Assembly: GCF_001262495.1 (NCBI RefSeq)
Contig: NZ_LGYE01000004.1
Span: 235,758-299,757, forward strand
Direction of reading: 5' to 3'
From: Microbacterium sp. GCS4
Lineage (GTDB): Bacteria; Actinomycetota; Actinomycetes; Actinomycetales; Microbacteriaceae
DNA: 64,000 nucleotides
Positions 48,907 to 57,599 of this stretch are shown here, piece by piece. The position numbers and the translations under genes are program-made. A model generated the notes under the pieces. It had not been told where the DNA came from and ran no database searches. It saw only the letters and a program-made list of their open reading frames with translations. Position 1 is the stretch's first letter, and each line of letters begins with the position of its first letter.

Positions 48907-49704
48907 TCAGACGGATGCGACGACGGTGAAGCGGCGGTTGGCGAGCGAGGGGTTCACGGCGCGCACCTGCGCGACGCGGGCCGGTGTCGCGTCGGCGACC
49001 GCGATGCCGCTCGATTCGCCGATCTCGCCGAGCGTGATCCCCATCGGGTCGACGATGATGCTGCCGCCCGTGCCGACGCCCGGTCCCTGCGAGACAGCGG
49101 CGACGTACAGGGTGTTCTCGATCGCGCGGGCGCGGGCGAGCGTGTTCCAGTGGTCCTCCTTGCGGGCCCCGGGCATCCATGCGGCGGGATACAGCAGCAG
49201 GTCCACGCCGGCGTCGGCGTGCTCGCGTGCGACCTCGGGGAAGCGGAGGTCGTAGCAGGTCAGCATCCCCACCTTCACGTCGTCGATCGTGAAGGTCACG
49301 GGGCCGTCGATGTCTCCGGGGCGGATGTGGTCGGACTCGAGGAACCCGAACGCGTCGTACAGGTGGAGCTTGTGGTAGACCCGCGACAGGCCCTCGTCCG
49401 GGGTGACGAGCACGAGGGTGTTGAAGCCGCGCGGTTCGTCGTCGATGCGCTCGAGCATGCCCGCGACGATCGCGACGCCCGTTCGTCGCGACAGCTCGGC
49501 GAGACCGGTCACGAACGGGCCGTCGAGAGCCTCGCCCTGCTCGACGAACGCCGAGTCGAGGTTCGGCACGTCGTACATCGCGAACTCGGGGAACACGACG
49601 AGACGTGCGCCGTTGGCCGCCGCCTCCTCCGTGAGCCGGGTGATCTCCGCGAGGTTCGCGGCCTTGTCGTCGCCCGAGACCATCTGGCCGATCGCGAACT
49701 TCAT
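48907..49704 (-). CDS. Nitrilase-superfamily carbon-nitrogen hydrolase
   Basis: 265-residue amidase with the full catalytic triad: E40 in VFPEF, K112 in YHKLHLYD and C150 in LTCYDLRFPE. The family cleaves amides, N-carbamoyl compounds or omega-amides. No signal peptide. ATG at 49704 overlaps the LysR stop (ATGA) and has AAGGAG upstream. In this operon it could remove the amide or carbamoyl group from the imported compound before the aldolase acts. Confidence 0.9.
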   Translation of the reverse strand: MKFAIGQMVSGDDKAANLAEITRLTEEAAANGARLVVFPEFAMYDVPNLDSAFVEQGEALDGPFVTGLAELSRRTGVAIVAGMLERIDDEPRGFNTLVLVTPDEGLSRVYHKLHLYDAFGFLESDHIRPGDIDGPVTFTIDDVKVGMLTCYDLRFPEVAREHADAGVDLLLYPAAWMPGARKEDHWNTLARARAIENTLYVAAVSQGPGVGTGGSIIVDPMGITLGEIGESSGIAVADATPARVAQVRAVNPSLANRRFTVVASV

Positions 49705-50618
49705 GATGCTCCTTCTTTCGAGATGAGGCTCTCCGGGATGGAGAGCTCGGTGATGCAGTGCTGCACGAACGCCCGGCCGACCGCGTCGAGGCGACGGTCG
49801 AACCAGGAGATCGAGGTCGTGAGTCCCACCGAGGGGTTCACGAGGGTGCGGTAGACGACGTTGTGCTGGGGGATGTCCGACAGGGACTTCGGGATGAAGC
49901 ACACGCCCATCCCGGCCGACACCATCGCGGCCTGGTCGAGGTACGAGCCCATGACCTCGAGCGATCGCGGGGAGAACCCGGCGCGCATGCAGGCCGTGAC
50001 GACCGCGTCGTACCCGGTGGGGTTCGCGGTGCGCGGCCCCTGCAGGATGCGCTCGTTGCGGAGCATCGCGAAGTCCACCTCGTCGACGTCGGCGAGGGGG
50101 TGGTCGTCGGGCAGCGCGACCAGGTACTCCTCGCCGAACAGGGCGGTCGAGGACAGGTCCTTCAGATCCGGCTCGGTCAGCAGGATCGCCACGTCGATCG
50201 ACCCCTGCTCCAGCTCGTCGACCAGCAGCGAGGTGGGGATGCTGCGCACCTGCACGGTCGCGGTCGGATGCGCGCGGATGAACTGGCGCACGGCCCGCGC
50301 CGGCGAGCTGAACATCATCGCCGGCACGATGCCCACGCGGACGCGGCCGAACTCGTGACTGCGCTGGTCGTCGAGCAGCTGGGTGATGTGCTGCATGGCC
50401 TCCAGCACCCGACGGCAGCGGTAGTAGAACTCGCGGCCGGCCTCGGTCGGCGTGATCGGTCGCGTCGTGCGGTCGATCAGCGCGACGCCCACATCCTTCT
50501 CCAGCCGCGAGATCTGCTGCGACAGGGCCGGCGCCGTGATGAAGAGGCTGTCGGCGGCCTGCTTGAAGCCCCCGGCATCCACGAGCGTGACGAAGAGCTC
50601 GAGCCGTCTGGTCTCCAT
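49701..50618 (-). CDS. LysR-family transcriptional regulator
   Basis: 305-residue regulator. The N-terminal winged helix is METRRLELFVTLVDAGGFKQAADSLFITAPALSQQISRLEKDVGVALIDRTTRPITPTEAG (residues 1-60), followed by the periplasmic-binding-like effector domain. Unusually for LysR, it lies inside the operon, between transporter and enzyme genes on the same strand, and not divergent from its target. It may act at the IR-rich promoter at 55818-55854. It starts 2 bp after the stop of the ABC ATPase gene. Confidence 0.9.
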   Translation of the reverse strand: METRRLELFVTLVDAGGFKQAADSLFITAPALSQQISRLEKDVGVALIDRTTRPITPTEAGREFYYRCRRVLEAMQHITQLLDDQRSHEFGRVRVGIVPAMMFSSPARAVRQFIRAHPTATVQVRSIPTSLLVDELEQGSIDVAILLTEPDLKDLSSTALFGEEYLVALPDDHPLADVDEVDFAMLRNERILQGPRTANPTGYDAVVTACMRAGFSPRSLEVMGSYLDQAAMVSAGMGVCFIPKSLSDIPQHNVVYRTLVNPSVGLTTSISWFDRRLDAVGRAFVQHCITELSIPESLISKEGAS

Positions 50619-50620
50619 GG

Positions 50621-52306
50621 CTAGCCCCTCCTCAGGGCGAGGCGCTCTGCGCGTCGCACCCGTTGGATCTCGGGATCGGGTACGGGGGCGGCCGCGATCA
50701 GCCGCTTCGTGTACTTGTCCGTCGGGTGGTGCAGCACCTCCTCGGTCGGCCCCTCCTCGACCACGTCGCCGTGCCGCAGCACCACCACGCGGTTCGACAG
50801 CGTCTCGACGACCGAGAGGTCGTGGCTGATGAACAGGCACGAGAAGCCGAGCTCCCGTTGCAGGGCCAGGAACAGGTCGAGCACCTGCGCCTGCACCGAC
50901 ACGTCGAGCGCCGAGGTCGGCTCGTCGGCGATCATCAGCACCGGATCGGTCGCGATCGCGCGGGCGATGCCGATGCGCTGACGCTGCCCGCCGGAGAGCT
51001 CGTGCGGGTAGCGGTCCGACCAGTCGGGGTTGAGCTGCACGCGCTCGAGCAGCTCCTTCGCGCGCGCTCGCCGCGCCCGGGGATCGCGCACGAGCCCCTG
51101 CCACAGCAGCGGGTCCGAGATCGCCTGGCCGATCGTGCGGCGGGGATTGAGCGAGGATGCCGGGTCCTGGAACACCATCGTGACGTGGCGCCGCAGCTGC
51201 CGCAGTGCACGACCCGGTCGGCCGGTGATGCGCTCGCCGCGGACCTCGAGCGTGCCCTCGGTCACCGGCAGCAGACCGATCGCGGCCTTGCCGATCGTCG
51301 ACTTGCCCGATCCGGACTCGCCGACCAGGCCGACGATCTCGCCCCGCTGCACCTCGAGGTCGATGCCGTTGATGGCCTGGAAACCGGGGCGCCGCCAGCG
51401 TCCGGGGTAGCGGATCACGGCATCCTGCAGTCGCAGCACCGTCTCGGGCAGGGGCGTCGTGGCCGTGACGCCGTCGATGCGGAGCTTGTTGTTCGCGGCC
51501 GACAGGAAATCGTCGGCCTTGCCCAGGTGCGGGACCGCGGCGAGCAGCGCCTGCGTGTACGGCTCCTTCGGGGTCTTGAACAGCTCGGCCGACGGGGCCT
51601 CCTCCACGACGCGACCGTCCTTCATCACGACGACCTCGTCGGCGACGTCGGCGACCACGCCCATGTCGTGCGTGATGATGAGCACGGCCATGCCCATCCG
51701 CTCCTGGATCTCGGCGATCAGGTCGAGGATCTCGGCCTGCACCGTGACGTCGAGCGCCGTGGTGGGCTCGTCCGCAATGAGCAGGTCGGGCTCAGACGAG
51801 ATCGCCATCGCGATCATGGCGCGCTGGCGCTGACCGCCCGAGAGCTGGTGGGGGTAGTGGTCGACCTTCTCCTCGGGGGCCGGCATGTGCACGTCGCGCA
51901 GCAGCTGCACCGCGCGCTCGCGCGCCACCTTGTGATCGAGGTCGTGGTGGCTCGTGAGCGCCTCGATCAGCTGGTGGCCGATCGTGTACACGGGGTTCAG
52001 CGCGGTCATCGGCTCCTGGAAGATCGTCGCGATGCGGGATCCTCTCAGCGGCCGCAGCCCCTTGTCGCGCATCGGCACGAGGTCGACGCCGTCGAACAGG
52101 ATGCGGCCGGTGCGGCGCGCGTTCGGCGGCAGGAGATCGAGGATCGACATCGCGGTGACCGACTTGCCCGACCCGGACTCGCCGACGAGCGCGAGAGTCT
52201 TGCGCCGATCGACGCTGAACGACACGTCGTAGGTGACCTGACGCCAGCCGTCCGGGGTGGCGAACTCGACGGACAGGCCGTCGACCTGCAGCAGCGGTTC
52301 GTTCAT
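50621..52306 (-). CDS. Dipeptide-type ABC transporter ATP-binding protein, fused DppD-DppF
   Basis: 561-residue protein carrying two complete ATPase domains. The first has Walker A GESGSGKS (42-49), LSGGQRQRAMIAMA and LLIADEPTT; the second has GESGSGKST near residue 340, LSGGQRQRIGIARA and LMIADEPTSALD. A short linker joins them. It powers the two downstream-listed permeases. The fusion of DppD and DppF into one chain is common in this family. The start overlaps the stop of the DppC-like permease gene (ATGA). Confidence 0.94.
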   Translation of the reverse strand: MNEPLLQVDGLSVEFATPDGWRQVTYDVSFSVDRRKTLALVGESGSGKSVTAMSILDLLPPNARRTGRILFDGVDLVPMRDKGLRPLRGSRIATIFQEPMTALNPVYTIGHQLIEALTSHHDLDHKVARERAVQLLRDVHMPAPEEKVDHYPHQLSGGQRQRAMIAMAISSEPDLLIADEPTTALDVTVQAEILDLIAEIQERMGMAVLIITHDMGVVADVADEVVVMKDGRVVEEAPSAELFKTPKEPYTQALLAAVPHLGKADDFLSAANNKLRIDGVTATTPLPETVLRLQDAVIRYPGRWRRPGFQAINGIDLEVQRGEIVGLVGESGSGKSTIGKAAIGLLPVTEGTLEVRGERITGRPGRALRQLRRHVTMVFQDPASSLNPRRTIGQAISDPLLWQGLVRDPRARRARAKELLERVQLNPDWSDRYPHELSGGQRQRIGIARAIATDPVLMIADEPTSALDVSVQAQVLDLFLALQRELGFSCLFISHDLSVVETLSNRVVVLRHGDVVEEGPTEEVLHHPTDKYTKRLIAAAPVPDPEIQRVRRAERLALRRG

Positions 52307-53148
52307 GAGCGCTTCTTCGCTTTCGGGTCGAGGAGGTCGCGGAGGGCGTCGCCGAGGATGCCGAACGCGAGGATCGTCAGCACGATGACCGCGCCGGGAA
52401 CGAGCAGCACGTGCGGATCGGTCGTCAGGTACCGCTGGCCTGCCGCGACCATCGAGCCCCAGGACGGAGTGGGCGGGACGACGCCGAGGCCCAGGTAGCT
52501 GAGCCCGGATTCCATGAGGATCGCGGCCGCCATCGTGAGCGAGAACTGCACGATGATCGGCGCGGAGACGTTCGCGAGGACCGTGCGGAACAGGATCACG
52601 ACGGTCGGGGCGCCGAAGGTGCGCGCCGCATCGACGTACTCCTCGCGCTTGGTCGACAGCACCTGCCCGTAGGTGATGCGGGCGAAGATCGGCGCGAACA
52701 GCACACCCATCGCGATGATGAGGGTGACCGGCCCCGGACCGTACAGCGTGACCGCGAGGAGCGCGAGCACGATGGGCGGGAACGCGAGGATCACGTCGAC
52801 GATCAGACGCATCGTGACGACCTCGGTGAGGCCGTTGAAGTACGCGCCGAGCAGGCCGAGGAGCGTGCCGAGAACCGTGGCGAGCACCGTGGCGCCGAGG
52901 GCGATGAACAGCTCGACCTGCGCGCCGAACATGATGCGCGAGAGGATGTCGCGGCCGAGCTCGTCGGTACCCAGCAGGTGCCCGGGGCTGAACATCGGCT
53001 GCAGGCGGATCGCCACGTTCTGCGAGATCGGGTCGTAGGGTGCGAGCAGAGGTGCGAACGCCATGAGCACGAGGATCACGACGAGGTACACCACCATGAC
53101 GGTGCGCAGCGGGGTGATCGCCTGACGGAGGCGGGGGCTGAGTTTCAT
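52303..53148 (-). CDS. Dipeptide-type ABC transporter permease (DppC-like)
   Basis: 281-residue permease. One N-terminal helix (TPLRTVMVVYLVVILVLMAFAPLLAPYDPI), the periplasmic LLGTDELGRDILSR motif, then a core with the EAA loop REEYVDAARTFGAPTVVILFRTVLANVSAP (about residues 168-197). The tail reads FGILGDALRDLLDPKAKKRS. It overlaps both neighbours by 4 bp. Confidence 0.94.
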   Translation of the reverse strand: MKLSPRLRQAITPLRTVMVVYLVVILVLMAFAPLLAPYDPISQNVAIRLQPMFSPGHLLGTDELGRDILSRIMFGAQVELFIALGATVLATVLGTLLGLLGAYFNGLTEVVTMRLIVDVILAFPPIVLALLAVTLYGPGPVTLIIAMGVLFAPIFARITYGQVLSTKREEYVDAARTFGAPTVVILFRTVLANVSAPIIVQFSLTMAAAILMESGLSYLGLGVVPPTPSWGSMVAAGQRYLTTDPHVLLVPGAVIVLTILAFGILGDALRDLLDPKAKKRS

Positions 53149-54098
53149 GCTCGCCTCACTCGGGGGTCGAGGATTCCGTAGGTGATGTCGACGACGATGT
53201 TGATCGCGATGAAGAGCATCGCGATCACGATCACGACGCCCTGCACGACCGGGTAGTCGCGGGTCGTGACGCCGTCGACGAGGAGGCTCGAGAGACCCGG
53301 GTAGTTGAACACCCGCTCCACGAGCACCGTCGATCCGAGCAGGGTGCCGAAGCCGATGCCGACGACCGTGACGACCGGGGTCAGGGAGTTTCGCAGCACA
53401 TGGCGGCGGAACACCGTCATCGGGGCCAGGCCGATGGACTTGGCGGTGCGCACCCAGTCCTGCGTCTGCACCTCGAGCACGGCCGACCTGGTCATGCGGG
53501 CGATCTGCGCCGCGAAGCCGACCGCGAGCGAGATCGCCGGAAGCGTGAGGCTCTTGATCGCCCCGAGGAAGTCCTTCGAGGGATCCACGTAGCCGCCGGC
53601 CGGGAAGAGGCCGAGCGTGATCGAGAACACCAGGATCAGCACGGCGCCGAACACGAACACGGGCAGGGCCACGCCGATCGAGCTGAGCGCGGTCACGAGA
53701 GTGTCGACCCAGCCGCCGCGTCGGGCCGCGAGGGCTCCCATGGCGACGCCGATGACGATCGAGAGGATCGTCGCGTAGGCCACGAGGAGGAGCGTGCGGG
53801 GGAGTCGGGCGCCGATCGCCTCGAGCACGGGCTGCGAGGTGCGGAACGACTCGCCCAGGTCGCCGGTGAAGACGCCGCCGAGGAACGAGAAGTACTGGGT
53901 GAGCAGCGGCTGGTTGAGCCCCAGCTGCTCACGGAGCGCGGCGACGGCCTCCGGGCTGGGCGCCCCGCCGTCGCCCGTGCTGAGCAGCAGCACGGCGGGG
54001 TCGCCCGGAACGAGTTGCAGTGCGGAGAAGATGAGGGTGAGGACCAGCAGGACCAGTCCCACCCCCATCGCCAGCCGCTTCGCGATGAAGAGGATCAC
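53145..54098 (-). CDS. Dipeptide-type ABC transporter permease (DppB-like)
   Basis: 317-residue permease with the N-terminal helix FIAKRLAMGVGLVLLVLTLIFSALQLVPGDPA, the extracytoplasmic segment with FLGGVFTGDLGESFRTSQPV, and the EAA loop TQDWVRTAKSIGLAPMTVFRRHVLRNSLTP. It ends DITYGILDPRVRRA, the family C-terminus. Its gene starts 7 bp after the stop of the binding-protein gene. Confidence 0.94.
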   Translation of the reverse strand: MILFIAKRLAMGVGLVLLVLTLIFSALQLVPGDPAVLLLSTGDGGAPSPEAVAALREQLGLNQPLLTQYFSFLGGVFTGDLGESFRTSQPVLEAIGARLPRTLLLVAYATILSIVIGVAMGALAARRGGWVDTLVTALSSIGVALPVFVFGAVLILVFSITLGLFPAGGYVDPSKDFLGAIKSLTLPAISLAVGFAAQIARMTRSAVLEVQTQDWVRTAKSIGLAPMTVFRRHVLRNSLTPVVTVVGIGFGTLLGSTVLVERVFNYPGLSSLLVDGVTTRDYPVVQGVVIVIAMLFIAINIVVDITYGILDPRVRRA

Positions 54099-54105
54099 GG
54101 CAGGG

Positions 54106-55686
54106 TCACTCCACGGAGGCGTGCGCGAGGTTCAGCGAGCTGTAGAACACGAGGAACCCGGGGAGGGTCTCGAAACCCTTAACCTTGTCGCTGTAGGCGT
54201 AGGCCTGCTCGCGGGTGTTGATGGAGGCGAACGGCACGTCCTCGGCCCAGATGTCGGCGATCTCCTCGTAGATCGCCTTCTTGCCGGCGTCGTCGTCGGC
54301 GGCGCGGAGTCCCTCTTCGATGAGTCCGCGCAGCGTGTCGTTGGAGTAGCCCCAGCCGACGTTGAAGTTGCGGCTGTCGACCACCCAGTTCAGCAGGTAG
54401 GACGGGTCGGTGATGACGCCCGCGTCACCCGAGACGGCGAGGTCGTACTCGCCCGCGTTGCCCTTGCTGACGCGCGTCGACCAGTCGGGGGCGTCGAGCG
54501 TGACGTCGATGCCGACCGCGCGGAGGTCCTCCTGCACCGACAGCGCGTTGTCCTGCAGGAAGGTGTACTGCGAGGTCGACAGCAGCGTGGCGGAGAAGCC
54601 GTCCGGGTAGCCGGCATCCGCGAGCAGCTCCTTGGCCTTCTCGGGGTCGTAGCTCCACAGCTCCCCGGCCTTCGGGTCGTACGCGGGGTCGTCCTCGGGG
54701 ATGACGATCCCGTCGAGCGGGGCGCCGTTGCTCTGGAACGCCGCGGTCACCGCGTTCTCGCGGTTGAGCGCGTAGGCCACGGCCTGGCGCACCTTCGGGT
54801 CGGCGAACGGCCCGTCCGTCACGTTGAACTGCACGTACTGGAACGGTCCCTGCTGCGCGTCGACCGTGAGCCCGGCATCCGCGACCCGCTGGAAGTTCTC
54901 CCACGGCACGTACTCGATCATGTCGACGTCGCCGCTGAGCAGCGCGTTCGTGCGGGCTTCGCCGTCGGGGTAGAACTTCACCTCGATGCTGTCGAGGGAG
55001 ACTTCGTCGGCGTCGTAGTAGGCGTCGTTCTTCTCGACCGTGAGCCCGATGCCCTGGTCGAGGTTGGTCATCTCGAAGGGTCCGGCGCCGACCCAGTTGG
55101 GGGTGTCGGGGTTGAGCGAGGCGTCGGGCACGATCGCCGCGAACGGCAGCGCGAGGTACTGCAGGAACGCGGTGTTCGGCTGGGCGAGCGTGATCGTCAC
55201 GGTGTCGCCGTCGGCGGTGATGTCGGTGATGTCCTTGAGGCCGGCGGCGAGCTGCGAGCCGTTCGCCGGGTCGCGGTAGTAGTCGAGGGAGTTCTTGACG
55301 TTCTCGGAGGTGAGTGGGGAGTCGTCGCTGAAGGTCAGGTCGGGACGCAGCGTGAACACGTAGCTCGTGGGATCGCTCGTGTCGACCGACTCGGCCACAC
55401 CCGGCACGACCGCCCCGGTCTCGTCGTAGGTCATGAGGCCGCGGTGCACCATCGTGAGCAGCTGGTTGACCGCGCCGCCCTGCTGCATGCCGGTGATGGG
55501 GGTCGCGGGATCCGCGGAGAGGCCGAAGGTCAGGGTCTGCGCGCCGCCCTCGCCGCCGGAGTCGCCGGAATCCCCCGAGCCGCTGCAGCCGGCGAGGACG
55601 AGGACGGATGCTGCGCCGAAGGCGACGGCGCCGATCCAGCGGGCGGAGGTGCCTGTGGGACGACGGAAGTGCGGAGATGCGGGCAT
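54106..55686 (-). CDS. Dipeptide-type ABC transporter substrate-binding lipoprotein
   Basis: 526-residue family 5 solute-binding protein, first gene of the operon. The signal peptide carries LVLAGC with the lipidated cysteine near residue 34. The three-lobed fold shows YVFTLRPDLTFSDDSPLTSENVKNSLDYYRDP, VDMIEYVPWENFQRVADAG and the C-terminal ADIWAEDVPFASINTREQAYAY. It sets the specificity of the importer; given the co-encoded amidase and aldolase, the substrate is probably an amide- or carbamoyl-bearing small molecule and not a plain dipeptide. That is inference. Confidence 0.93.
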   Translation of the reverse strand: MPASPHFRRPTGTSARWIGAVAFGAASVLVLAGCSGSGDSGDSGGEGGAQTLTFGLSADPATPITGMQQGGAVNQLLTMVHRGLMTYDETGAVVPGVAESVDTSDPTSYVFTLRPDLTFSDDSPLTSENVKNSLDYYRDPANGSQLAAGLKDITDITADGDTVTITLAQPNTAFLQYLALPFAAIVPDASLNPDTPNWVGAGPFEMTNLDQGIGLTVEKNDAYYDADEVSLDSIEVKFYPDGEARTNALLSGDVDMIEYVPWENFQRVADAGLTVDAQQGPFQYVQFNVTDGPFADPKVRQAVAYALNRENAVTAAFQSNGAPLDGIVIPEDDPAYDPKAGELWSYDPEKAKELLADAGYPDGFSATLLSTSQYTFLQDNALSVQEDLRAVGIDVTLDAPDWSTRVSKGNAGEYDLAVSGDAGVITDPSYLLNWVVDSRNFNVGWGYSNDTLRGLIEEGLRAADDDAGKKAIYEEIADIWAEDVPFASINTREQAYAYSDKVKGFETLPGFLVFYSSLNLAHASVE

Positions 55687-55817
55687 GACGAAGTCCTTCC
55701 ATGGCGCGCACGGGCGCCATCGCTCGAGGTGTCACGAATCACGGAGCGTCGTCATCGACGGCTCCGTTGCTCGTCGGGGGTGAAGGTCGGGTGGTGGGTG
55801 TGACCCTTCGTGATCGA

Positions 55818-55854
55818 TTATGTCGACCGGTCACATAAGTCGAAAGTTCGACTT
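55818..55854 (-). promoter_or_regulatory. Overlapping inverted repeats in the catabolic operon promoter
   Basis: TTATGTCGACC / GGTCACATAA (55818-55838, one extra base) and the perfect AAGTCGAA-AG-TTCGACTT (55837-55854) overlap each other. A minus-strand -10-like CATAAT (55818-55823) is embedded in the first. Likely operator(s) for the LysR protein or another regulator. The rest of 55687-55995 is AT-richer leader and the hairpin at 55923. Confidence 0.6.
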
Positions 55855-55922
55855 CGCATAACGAGATAACGAAATGCTTAACCTGCTGCGCCCACCGGGC
55901 CTTTTCCCGTCACGAACGGTGT

Positions 55923-55978
55923 CGAGAGATGGAAAACGCCTCCGAACCCCGCTTCTCCGAGGCGTTCTCCATCTCTCG
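55923..55978 (-). terminator. Hairpin terminator (GATGGAAAACGCCTCCGA family, copy 2)
   Basis: Arms 55923-55945 and 55956-55978 pair over 23 bp with two mismatches. The 5' arm shares GAGATGGAAAACGCCTCCGA-type sequence with 48028-48049. It ends the HD-domain gene transcript 18 bp after its stop. Confidence 0.82.
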
Positions 55979-55995
55979 TAGCGGTGCCGCTGGCG

Positions 55996-56601
55996 TCAGG
56001 CGAGGGACTCGAGCGGGTTGTCGCGAAGCTTTCGCACGACCCCGCCGTCGACGAGGCGGCAGGCGGCGGATGACGGCTTGCGCTCGGCCTGGTCGACGAC
56101 GGCAGTGCCGAACTCCTGCGCGAGCTGGAGGCGCGGGTAGGCGTCGAGGACCTCGCGGCGGAAGTCCTCGGGCAGGGCGTCGGGCCGAGCGCCCGAGATG
56201 TCGAGGCCCGTCGCGATCTCGAGCAGGTACCCCTCGGCATCCTCCGCCGGGTCGACACTCGGCAGGTTGTGCGCGACGATCACGTCGAGCACACGGCGTC
56301 GCCGCGCAGCATCCCACCCGGCCCCCGCGGTCAGCGCGATGCCGACATGCCCGCCCACGTGCTCATAGGCGAGGGTGTGGTTGTCGAACTCGGGGGCGAG
56401 GCCGATGTCGTGCAGGAGCGCAGACACGTAGAGCAGCTCGTGGTCGACATCACGGCGGCCCTCGACCTCCGCGAACGCCTCCGCCCACAGCCACGACCGC
56501 GTGACGTGGTTGAGGATCGAGGGCGAGTGGTACTCCTGAGCGAGGGTGAACGCTCCGCGTGCGGCGGCGGTGTCGGGCACGGGGAAGTCGGCGATGCGCA
56601 T
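55996..56601 (-). CDS. HD-domain hydrolase (cyanamide-hydratase-like)
   Basis: 201-residue HD-domain metalloprotein. The first metal histidine is in YHSPSILNHVTRSWLW (H32), the HD pair in LLYVSALLHDIGL (H64-D65), and further ligands in NHTLAYEHVGGHVG. The N-terminal IADFPVPDTAAARGAFTLAQEYHSPSILNH strongly resembles bacterial relatives of cyanamide hydratase, though true activity varies. ATG at 56601 is used because it starts the conserved region. Confidence 0.82.
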   Translation of the reverse strand: MRIADFPVPDTAAARGAFTLAQEYHSPSILNHVTRSWLWAEAFAEVEGRRDVDHELLYVSALLHDIGLAPEFDNHTLAYEHVGGHVGIALTAGAGWDAARRRRVLDVIVAHNLPSVDPAEDAEGYLLEIATGLDISGARPDALPEDFRREVLDAYPRLQLAQEFGTAVVDQAERKPSSAACRLVDGGVVRKLRDNPLESLA

Positions 56602-56718
56602 CGGCTCAGTCTCGTCCGCCGAGCTCCCGGCCACGAGCGCCCCGACCGCCAGCATCCCTTCGATTCCGGACATTCGGAGGCTCGGCACATCGCCGGGCAC
56701 GACTTCGGAGCCCGGTCC

Positions 56719-56756
56719 CGACACGCCGCGCGCACCGACTCCTGCACGGCGTGTCG
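56719..56756 (-). terminator. Short hairpin terminator
   Basis: CGACACGCCG (56719-56728) and CGGCGTGTCG (56747-56756) form a perfect 10-bp stem 39 bp after the methyltransferase stop. The CGACACGCC stem recurs at 59068-59076. Confidence 0.65.
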
Positions 56757-56794
56757 CGGCATCCGCTCCGAAGCTGTGCCCGGGGCCTCGATCC

Positions 56795-57544
56795 TCAGGC
56801 TGCGGGGGCCTGTGCACCCGTCGGGAGCGGAAGCAGCTTGAAGATCAGTATGCCGAGATACTTATCCATCCAGGCCTGCTTATGGGGGTAGCGTTCCCCG
56901 TCGGCCTCGGAGAGCTGCGGCTCGAGCGTCGTCTCGACCCAGAGGCCTGCGGCGCTGAACGTGTTGAGCAGGTCGGACATCGTGTACGGGCGTTTGGTGA
57001 GAGTGATCTCCTCGTTCCACCCGTTGCGATGCGCATGGGGATCGCGAGCGAAGTAGCCTTCGCCCAGAGAGGTGCCGTTCGCCTCTGCGCGTTCGATCGC
57101 GTACCTGATCGGCTGGGTCCTCGTGAGGAGGATGTATCCGTCTGGGGAGAGCAGGGATCGTGCGGTTCTCAGCGTCCGTACCGGATCGACCGCGTAGCCG
57201 AACGACTGCAGGAACATGATGCGATCGAACGTGCGGCCCTCGATCTCCGGCACCGACGCGAGATGCGACAGGTCGGCCTGGACGAGTTCGAGATCGGCTC
57301 GACCGTGGCGGATGAAGTTACCGCTGATGTCGATGCCCACCGACGCCGCCGCCCCGTCTTCGACGAGTTCGAGCAGCTTTCCGCCGTTCCCGCAGCCGAG
57401 GTCGAGGAAGGAGACACCGCTGACATCGCCGAGCAGAGCCCGCTGCGCCGGCCATTCCACCAGTCGATCGAGGGAGTCCTCGCGAGAACGAGCCCGCTCG
57501 TAGTCGGGTGCAAGTCTGCTCCAGGGCTCACTCACGGATTCCAT
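56795..57544 (-). CDS. SAM-dependent methyltransferase
   Basis: 249-residue class I methyltransferase. SAM motif I is FLDLGCGNGGK (46-56), followed by VGIDISGNFI and LVQADLSHL, the acidic loop region. The substrate is unknown; overall it resembles small-molecule methyltransferases of the UbiE/type-11 group. AGGGTGG lies 5 bases before the ATG; the conserved region begins around SEPWSRLAPDYE. Monocistronic. Confidence 0.88.
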   Translation of the reverse strand: MESVSEPWSRLAPDYERARSREDSLDRLVEWPAQRALLGDVSGVSFLDLGCGNGGKLLELVEDGAAASVGIDISGNFIRHGRADLELVQADLSHLASVPEIEGRTFDRIMFLQSFGYAVDPVRTLRTARSLLSPDGYILLTRTQPIRYAIERAEANGTSLGEGYFARDPHAHRNGWNEEITLTKRPYTMSDLLNTFSAAGLWVETTLEPQLSEADGERYPHKQAWMDKYLGILIFKLLPLPTGAQAPAA

Positions 57545-57599
57545 GCCGCCACCCTAGCTTCCGGTCTGCGGCGGCACGTGGGCGCCGGATCGACTTCTC

